Source: an uncultured Lachnospiraceae bacterium
Lineage (GTDB): Bacteria > Bacillota > Clostridia > Lachnospirales > Lachnospiraceae
DNA: 48,938 nucleotides
Direction: 5' to 3'
Assembly (NCBI GenBank): GCA_905233905.1
Contig: CAJOFN010000006.1
Location: 1 to 48,938, forward strand
Under the pieces are notes generated by a model. That model made no database searches. It was not told where the DNA came from and worked only from the letters and a program-made list of their open reading frames with translations. Shown here in pieces: positions 43,418-48,938 of this stretch; position 1 is the first letter of the stretch, and every line of letters begins with the position of its first letter. A program made the translations under genes and the position numbers.

Positions 43418-45565
43418 TTATCTCCTCCTTCGTTTTACCCAGATTACGATTCCCGCTATCAGACAGGAAAGCGGAAGTACGATAATAAACAAAAGTCCAT
43501 ACATATTAGCGGCACCGGAATTAACCGTAAGCCTTACGTCCTCATAGCTCTTTACTGGAATGGCAATTCCCTTTGAAGCATCCTCAGGCTGTATAAGAGT
43601 CTGGCAGATCTGATCAAACAGCCTTGAATTACGATACGAAACCATCTGATCCGCCGCGTCTGACAAAAGATACGCGCTGCCTAAAACAACCAGATTTCCG
43701 TTATCCTTTGTAGCTGTAAGCACGCCTATGGAAAAAGGTCCCTCTTCGTCTCCTTCTTCCTTTTTGATCTTTGTCTCTTCTCCTGCCGCTTCTGCTATTT
43801 CCTCCGCGGAGCCGTAATCGCCCTTGGAGATCGCCTTCTTTGAAGTCGTCATAAGGTCGGTGTAGGTATTGTCACCCTCCTCACCATGCCTGATCCCGAC
43901 AGCAAAGGGAGCAAATATGGAAGCTGTTCCCTCAAGCCCGTCAGTAACATCGGCGCTCTCAACATTTGGCAGAAGATAATACTGGTTCTGGTAATAATAA
44001 TTCTTATCCATTTCCGCCACAACACCATCTACAGGAGTTATGCCGTATTCTGAAAGGATGGTCTTGAAATTGGTAAGCTCTCCGATCTGAAGGAAATCCA
44101 TGGTGGTGATAACATTGCCGCCCTTCTTCAGATAATCCTTGATCTTATTTGCGTCGTCCTCGGAAAAATCAGACTGTACGCCGTTAATTATAAGAGCTTC
44201 ACAATCATTGGGCACGCTGTCATTCTGCAAAAGATTTAAGGTCTTGATGTCATAATTCAGCTTCTCCATGACTGCATAATAATCATCACCCATGGTCAGC
44301 TCATCATGTCCCTCAAGAACGTATACGGATATCAGATCCTCAGAGGCAACATAGTCAAGCGCGCTGGTTATCTGTCCTTCACCGTCATAGCCTGTAATAT
44401 CCTGGCTGTAGGTTTCATAGTCAAATTCACTCTCATATATATCGGAGATCGGTATCTGCTTAAACCGTTCTTCGCTTTCAACGATAAGACTGCCTTCCTC
44501 TAAGCCTTCTCCGTTGTGCTCCTTCAGGAATGTAGGATTTTTATTAGTGTTTACATAAACTACATTGATATGTTTATTTGCCTCTTTATACCTGTTTAAG
44601 GTCTTGGGAATCTCATTATAGGATTCCTTTACATCGGCTTTTTTACCCACCACATAAATGGTAACATCCTTGTCGTAATCCTTTAAGAAATCATAGGTTT
44701 TTTTGGTGATGGAATAATACTTTTCCTTTGTGGTATCAATCTGTGTATATTTTTCAGGAACCCTTGCCATCAGTACGTTTGCCGCTATGACCGCGCAGAT
44801 AACAAGAGCTATAGTAGCCTCTGAAAATACAGTTGCGGAAATCTTTCTTGTGCTTACAGTCCATCTTCTTTTCTCGATTATCTCAACCGTAAAGAACAAA
44901 AACAAAAACGTAACAGTCACATAGTAAGCTATGCTGCACAGATTAAGGGTTCCGCTGGAAAGATCATCTAAGGGACCGATCAGATCATATGCCCCGAGTA
45001 CCTTTGATAATATGACATTCTCGCTGAAGATCGCATCCACTATGGATGACATCATAAAGCCTAAAAGCAGCAGTACAAAGGTTATGACCGCGGAGATAAC
45101 AACACTTTCCGTTGTGGCGGAAATAAAAAGTCCGATGGCAAGTGATAACAGTCCATACAAGGTAAAGCCCAAAAGCGCCAGATAACAGGACACTACATCA
45201 ACCTCACCGAAAAGCGTCATAATGGGAACCGTTATTGCTATAAATACCACAGGAATAGCAAATACCGCTGCCAGAGCAAGGTACTTGCCAAGTACGATCT
45301 GCCATGTGTTCACCGGTGCTGTCATCAGAAGCTGGTCGGTACGGTTGTGTCTTTCCTCCGATAGTATCCTCATGGTAAGCAGCGGCACAGTAATCATAAA
45401 GATAAATGTGATCGCCGAAAGTGTATGGGTTATGGAATTTATCCCGTAGACCATATTGTACAGGAAGAAATAAAGCCCGTAAAAAGCTATGACTACTCCG
45501 GTAAAAAGCCAGCCTATGACATTATTGAACAAGGCGGCAAATTCACGCTTTGCTATTGCTATCAT
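43418..45565 (-). CDS. fused ABC-2 permease and GldG-like extracytoplasmic domain
   Basis: A 715-residue membrane protein. Residues 1-235 are an ABC-2 type permease of the GldF kind with about six membrane segments ([17 protein letters not shown] loop). A seventh segment near 250-270 leads into an outer domain of about 400 residues like GldG ([63 protein letters not shown]), ending in a final membrane segment and VKRRRR. In Bacteroidetes GldF and GldG are separate. Here it pairs with the adjacent ATPase; the substrate is unknown. No gliding genes are nearby. Confidence 0.87.
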   Translation of the reverse strand: MIAIAKREFAALFNNVIGWLFTGVVIAFYGLYFFLYNMVYGINSITHTLSAITFIFMITVPLLTMRILSEERHNRTDQLLMTAPVNTWQIVLGKYLALAAVFAIPVVFIAITVPIMTLFGEVDVVSCYLALLGFTLYGLLSLAIGLFISATTESVVISAVITFVLLLLGFMMSSIVDAIFSENVILSKVLGAYDLIGPLDDLSSGTLNLCSIAYYVTVTFLFLFFTVEIIEKRRWTVSTRKISATVFSEATIALVICAVIAANVLMARVPEKYTQIDTTKEKYYSITKKTYDFLKDYDKDVTIYVVGKKADVKESYNEIPKTLNRYKEANKHINVVYVNTNKNPTFLKEHNGEGLEEGSLIVESEERFKQIPISDIYESEFDYETYSQDITGYDGEGQITSALDYVASEDLISVYVLEGHDELTMGDDYYAVMEKLNYDIKTLNLLQNDSVPNDCEALIINGVQSDFSEDDANKIKDYLKKGGNVITTMDFLQIGELTNFKTILSEYGITPVDGVVAEMDKNYYYQNQYYLLPNVESADVTDGLEGTASIFAPFAVGIRHGEEGDNTYTDLMTTSKKAISKGDYGSAEEIAEAAGEETKIKKEEGDEEGPFSIGVLTATKDNGNLVVLGSAYLLSDAADQMVSYRNSRLFDQICQTLIQPEDASKGIAIPVKSYEDVRLTVNSGAANMYGLLFIIVLPLSCLIAGIVIWVKRRRR

Positions 45566-46644
45566 GCGTCCACCTCCTTGTCAGCCTCTTCAACAGCTTC
45601 TGTCTCTTCTTCCGTGGTCTCGTCTGCTACTTCTTCCTCCTCTTCCGAAGCCTTCCCGGACTCATCAGAATCGTCCGTATCCTCGTTTTCTTCTCCCTCT
45701 TCTGAAGGCTCCTCCTGCGTAAGCTCCAGGAATATCTGCTCCAGCGAGCCCTTATTCTCAACCATTCCCAGTATGGGGATGCGCTGTTCCATAAGCGCAA
45801 GAGAGATCTGCTCGGTCATATCCTCGCTGTCAGCTTCAGCCGTAACTGTAAGAACCTGCGCTCCGTCCTCGTTTGCCTCGCCAATAACGATCTCCGAAAC
45901 GCCCTCCAAAACCTCTATCGCGCCCTTTGCGGCATCCGCGTCTCCCTTGATGGTTACCGCGATAGTCTTGTTGTCGTCAACATAGCTGTCAAGGTTTGCC
46001 ACATCATCATCCACAATGAGCTTTCCACCATTAATAATGAATACATGATCACAGACAGCAGATATCTCCGATAAAATATGAGAGGACAAAAGCACAATAT
46101 GCTCCTGCCCCAAAGCCTTTATCATCTCACGAAACTCGATTATCTGCTTGGGATCAAGTCCCACCGTAGGCTCATCTAAGATAATTACCTCGGGGGAATT
46201 AATGATCGCCTGGGCAAAGCCCACTCTCTGCTTGTAGCCCTTGGACAAGGTACGGATCAGCTTGTCGGAAACCTCAAGCAGACCTGCATCTTCCATTACA
46301 GCCTCAACCCTTACAAGACGGTCTTCTTTCTTTACTCCCTTAAGCTCCGCCGCAAATACCAGGTACTCATGTACCGTCATTTCCTGATACAGCGGGGGAT
46401 TTTCAGGAAGATATCCCAGACGTTTTTTTGCTTCTATCGCGTCGCTGTAGATATCATGACCGTCAATCAGAACGGTTCCCCCTGTAGGCGCAATATATCC
46501 CGTCATCATATTCATGGTGGAGGATTTGCCCGCGCCGTTGGGACCTAACAGACCGTATATGGTTCCGGGAAGCAGTGTGAATGAAATATCATCCACCGCA
46601 ACCTTTCCGTCATATTTTTTTATCAGATGACTGACTTCAACCAC
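45562..46644 (-). CDS. ABC transporter ATP-binding protein (GldA-like) with acidic tail
   Basis: A 360-residue ATPase. Walker A GPNGAGKS is at residues 34-41, the signature reads LSKGYKQRVGFAQ, Walker B VIILDEPTVGLDP. A regulatory domain follows, and the last 50 residues are almost all Glu, Asp and Ala, probably disordered. The start is GTG with AAAGGAG 8 nt upstream. The 4-bp overlap with the GldF-GldG fusion shows they form one exporter. Confidence 0.9.
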   Translation of the reverse strand: MVEVSHLIKKYDGKVAVDDISFTLLPGTIYGLLGPNGAGKSSTMNMMTGYIAPTGGTVLIDGHDIYSDAIEAKKRLGYLPENPPLYQEMTVHEYLVFAAELKGVKKEDRLVRVEAVMEDAGLLEVSDKLIRTLSKGYKQRVGFAQAIINSPEVIILDEPTVGLDPKQIIEFREMIKALGQEHIVLLSSHILSEISAVCDHVFIINGGKLIVDDDVANLDSYVDDNKTIAVTIKGDADAAKGAIEVLEGVSEIVIGEANEDGAQVLTVTAEADSEDMTEQISLALMEQRIPILGMVENKGSLEQIFLELTQEEPSEEGEENEDTDDSDESGKASEEEEEVADETTEEETEAVEEADKEVDA

Positions 46645-46656
46645 TTTATAACTCCT

Positions 46657-47934
46657 TTAAACATAGATGATGTCTTCTCTCCTCGGACCATTAGATACCA
46701 TGGAGATGTTAAATCCTATCTCGTCCTGAATAAACTCAATATACTTCCTGCAATTCTCCGGGAGCTTGTCATACTCCCTGATATTTGAAATATCGCATTT
46801 CCATCCTGGAAGGGTCTTTAATACCGGCTTTGCTTTTTCTAAAAGCCTTGTCACAGGGAAATCCTTTGTAACCTTCCCGTCAACCTCATAACCCACGCAG
46901 ACCGGTATCTCATCGAGATACCCAAGTACATCAAGTACGGTAAATGCCACATCAGTTGTGCCCTGAAGCCTGCAGCCGTACCTGGTGGCAACGCAGTCAA
47001 ACCATCCCATTCTCCTTGGTCTTCCGGTAGTGGCGCCGTACTCTCCCGCGCTTCCTCCGTGCTTGCGAAGCTCCTCAGCGGTCTCCTCGTCCAATATCTC
47101 ACTTACAAAGGCACCGGCTCCCACGGCGGACGAATAAGCCTTTACCACGGTAACCACCTTTTTGATAAGGTAAGGCGGTATTCCCGCACCGATCGCTCCG
47201 TAGCCTGCAAGGGTCGAAGACGATGTAACCATGGGATAGATGCCGTGATCCGGATCCTTTAAGGTTCCAAGCTGTCCCTCTAAAAGTATCCTCTTGCCGG
47301 ACTGTTCTGATTCCCACAGATAAGTGGATACATCGCACACATAGGGCTCTATCATGTCCCTGTATTCCATCAGGGTGTCAAACAGCTCATCCTTGTCGAT
47401 GGCAGGCTTATGGTAGAGATGCTCCAATATGACATTTTTCTGGGCTATTACCCGCTCTATTTTTTCTTTTATATATTCTTCGTCAAAAAGCTCGCTTACC
47501 TGGAAGCCGACTTTGGCGTATTTGTCTGAATAAAAAGGTGCTATCCCCGACTTTGTGGAGCCAAAGGATGCCTTCCCCAGACGCTCCTCCTCATACTCGT
47601 CAAATAGGATATGATAAGGCATTACTATCTGCGCCCTGTCCGATACCAGAATATTCGGCTTTGGCACTCCCTGTGCTACAATGGATTCGATTTCCTTTAT
47701 AAGCACGGGAATATTGAGCGCCACACCGTTGCCTATCACACTCGTGGTATGGGAATAAAAAACACCGGATGGCAATGTGTGAAGCGCGAACTTTCCATAA
47801 TCATTCATTATGGTGTGTCCCGCATTGGCTCCACCCTGAAAACGGACGATTATATCAGCCTCTTCAGACAGCATATCGGTGATCTTGCCCTTGCCTTCAT
47901 CACCCCAGTTAGCTCCTACAACAGCAGTAACCAT
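46657..47934 (-). CDS. purA: adenylosuccinate synthetase
   Basis: A 425-residue PurA with GANWGDEGKGKITDML at the N-terminus, FQGGANAGHTI, and the GTP and IMP-binding stretches EGQLGTLKDPDHGIYP and TTGRPRRMGWFDCVATRYG. It joins IMP and aspartate on the way to AMP. GGAGGAG precedes the ATG. It is second in the degV-thrS unit. Confidence 0.97.
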   Translation of the reverse strand: MVTAVVGANWGDEGKGKITDMLSEEADIIVRFQGGANAGHTIMNDYGKFALHTLPSGVFYSHTTSVIGNGVALNIPVLIKEIESIVAQGVPKPNILVSDRAQIVMPYHILFDEYEEERLGKASFGSTKSGIAPFYSDKYAKVGFQVSELFDEEYIKEKIERVIAQKNVILEHLYHKPAIDKDELFDTLMEYRDMIEPYVCDVSTYLWESEQSGKRILLEGQLGTLKDPDHGIYPMVTSSSTLAGYGAIGAGIPPYLIKKVVTVVKAYSSAVGAGAFVSEILDEETAEELRKHGGSAGEYGATTGRPRRMGWFDCVATRYGCRLQGTTDVAFTVLDVLGYLDEIPVCVGYEVDGKVTKDFPVTRLLEKAKPVLKTLPGWKCDISNIREYDKLPENCRKYIEFIQDEIGFNISMVSNGPRREDIIYV

Positions 47935-47958
47935 ATGTTTTCTCCTCCGTTAAATTTC

Positions 47959-47986
47959 GTAACTGTTCAGTCACCTGAATAGTTAC
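47959..47986 (-). terminator. 12-bp hairpin between degV and purA (weak terminator or processing site)
   Basis: GTAACT-G-TTCAG (47959-47970) pairs with CTGAA-T-AGTTAC (47975-47986) around a TCAC loop, with one G-T pair. It starts directly at the degV stop codon. The minus-strand tail (GAAATTTAAC) has no real T tract, so full termination is unlikely. Confidence 0.45.
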
Positions 47987-48864
47987 TATATCTCCTTGAT
48001 CAAACTCCTTGAGACTGTGATCCCGATAGCCCCCGGTCCTGTGTGGCACGCCACCACCAGAGAAAGCGGGTCAACGGTGATCTTCTTTGAAGGAAAGAGC
48101 TCCTGCAGCTCCTCCCTGAAGGCTTCCGCAGGCTCCCTGTCCCTTGTGTATGCTAAAGATACTATTGTATCCTTAGCCTCGGGGTCCTTAAGCTTTTCCT
48201 TGAGATCAGTCATAATGGCTTCGATCATGATCTCCTTTGCCTGTTTGGCTGTCCTTGCCTTGGCAAAGCTGTCAAGCTTGTCACCGTAAATTGAAAGCAC
48301 CGGCTTTATGCGGAGCATGGAACCGATAGCCGCTGCAGCCGGAGTTATCCTTCCGCCCTTTTTCAGGTATTCCAGGGTATCAACCATTAGATAAATATAG
48401 GAATCCGCTGCCGTCCTCTCCAAAAAAACCTTGATGTAGGGGGCGTCCTTTCCTTCATCCGCAAGCTTCTTAGCCTCATATACAGAAAGCTTCATGGTCA
48501 CGGATATACGCCTGTTATCTACAACGAATACCCTGCCGTCGTACTCATCCTCTTCGGCCATTGCTTCGGCAGTCTGGCAGGATGCCGACAGACCGCTTGA
48601 CAGAGGTATATAGATCACCTGGTCATGCTCCTCTAAAAGCCTGTCCCATTCATCCATAACCTCACCCACAACAGGCATGGAGGTCTTTATATTCGCGCCG
48701 GCAGCCTGACGCTCATAGAATTCGTCATTGCTGATATCCACCCCTTCATAATAAAGGCGGTCATCAATATATACCGGCGTCGGGAGTACAAAAACCCCCG
48801 CCTCCTGCGCCTCCTTTGGGGTAATGCCGCTGTTTGAATCTGTAAGTATCGCAATCTTTTGCAT
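47986..48864 (-). CDS. DegV family protein (FakB-like fatty-acid-binding)
   Basis: A 292-residue DegV protein: ILTDSNSGITPKEAQEAG at the start, the lipid-pocket segments PLSSGLSASCQTAEAM and LVDTLEYLKKGGRI, and CHTGPGAIGI at the end. Family members bind a fatty acid and present it to FakA, which is encoded at 26579-28216. Which acid this one binds is unknown. AAGGAA precedes the ATG. First gene of the unit running to thrS. Confidence 0.92.
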   Translation of the reverse strand: MQKIAILTDSNSGITPKEAQEAGVFVLPTPVYIDDRLYYEGVDISNDEFYERQAAGANIKTSMPVVGEVMDEWDRLLEEHDQVIYIPLSSGLSASCQTAEAMAEEDEYDGRVFVVDNRRISVTMKLSVYEAKKLADEGKDAPYIKVFLERTAADSYIYLMVDTLEYLKKGGRITPAAAAIGSMLRIKPVLSIYGDKLDSFAKARTAKQAKEIMIEAIMTDLKEKLKDPEAKDTIVSLAYTRDREPAEAFREELQELFPSKKITVDPLSLVVACHTGPGAIGITVSRSLIKEI

Positions 48865-48902
48865 AAATGTTCATTCCTTATAATAAAAAAAAGCCAAAGG
48901 GC

Positions 48903-48931
48903 ATTTTACCACAAATGACTGGCGTTATCAA
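48903..48931 (-). promoter_or_regulatory. promoter of the degV-purA-thrS unit
   Basis: On the minus strand TTGATA (48926-48931) and TAAAAT (48903-48908) are separated by 17 nt. Transcription would begin near 48896 and almost at once meet a run of nine T (48886-48894), 22 nt before the ATG. Confidence 0.65.
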
Positions 48932-48938
48932 CGATTTT

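Noticed and set aside
45425..45985. 186-residue Ser-rich open frame opposite the ABC ATPase tail
   Set aside because: The Ser runs are the complement of Glu/Asp codons in the acidic tail of the real gene.

Overview
The window reads as core chromosome of a low-to-mid GC, Gram-positive anaerobe of the Lachnospiraceae (Clostridia) type. This is inferred from gene order (yicC-remA-gmk-rpoZ; yceD-rpmF-plsX-acpP-rnc-smc-ftsY; gls24-yloV-recG), strong GGAGG ribosome sites, sigma-A style promoters and clostridial gene versions (short HisG with HisZ, RecU, RemA, the TIGR03960/TIGR03936 pair). A chemoreceptor suggests motility. I see no tRNA, rRNA, CRISPR array, transposase or prophage; the left 7 kb is the most accessory part.

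Layout. 1-5264: the first codons of a minus-strand gene with its promoter, a 59-nt hairpin, then a minus-strand operon (MerR/GyrI-type regulator, chemoreceptor, orphan solute-binding lipoprotein) divergent from a plus-strand membrane HD-GYP-like protein. 5299-7157: an HD phosphohydrolase with a frame break near its C-terminus, a plus-strand pair (frameshifted ribbon-helix-helix-like protein and an unknown protein), and a minus-strand XRE regulator. 7184-22769: one very long minus-strand transcription unit from a strong promoter before yicC: yicC, remA, gmk, rpoZ, rimO, pgsA, cinA-C, rsmD, coaD, a coiled-coil protein, an RluA-type pseudouridine synthase, recU, hisZ-hisG-hisD-hisB-(HisF-like)hisIE, and two radical-SAM-linked genes. 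22786-24531: rqcH, divergent from yicC. 24521-31575: minus-strand operon of an amino-acid-permease/histidine-kinase/receiver fusion, gls24, fakA/yloV and recG. 31569-32525: plus-strand exonuclease III with a long structured leader. 32529-41034: minus-strand ilvA, ftsY, smc, rnc, acpP, plsX, rpmF, yceD behind a perfect-consensus promoter buried in the end of thrS. 41031-48931: minus-strand degV, purA, a GldA-like ATPase, a GldF-GldG fusion, a SEC-C protein and thrS.

How the genes connect. FakA (DAK2), a DegV/FakB-like lipid-binding protein, PlsX and AcpP together cover acyl-phosphate formation and exchange for phospholipid synthesis, and PgsA makes phosphatidylglycerolphosphate. hisZ/G/D/B/IE covers part of histidine synthesis; hisA, hisF, hisH and hisC are not in the window, and the extra HisF-like domain on HisIE has lost one catalytic aspartate.

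The most unusual objects are (1) the single-protein permease-hybrid histidine kinase at 28594-31503, a candidate transporter-receptor; (2) the MerR-chemoreceptor-lipoprotein operon without any permease, with a MerR-style dyad inside its promoter; (3) the structured leader of xth, whose promoter shares its -35 region with that of the kinase; (4) the GldF-GldG fusion with an acid-tailed ATPase; and (5) two small genes near 5.4 and 6.3 kb that each look one base out of frame.
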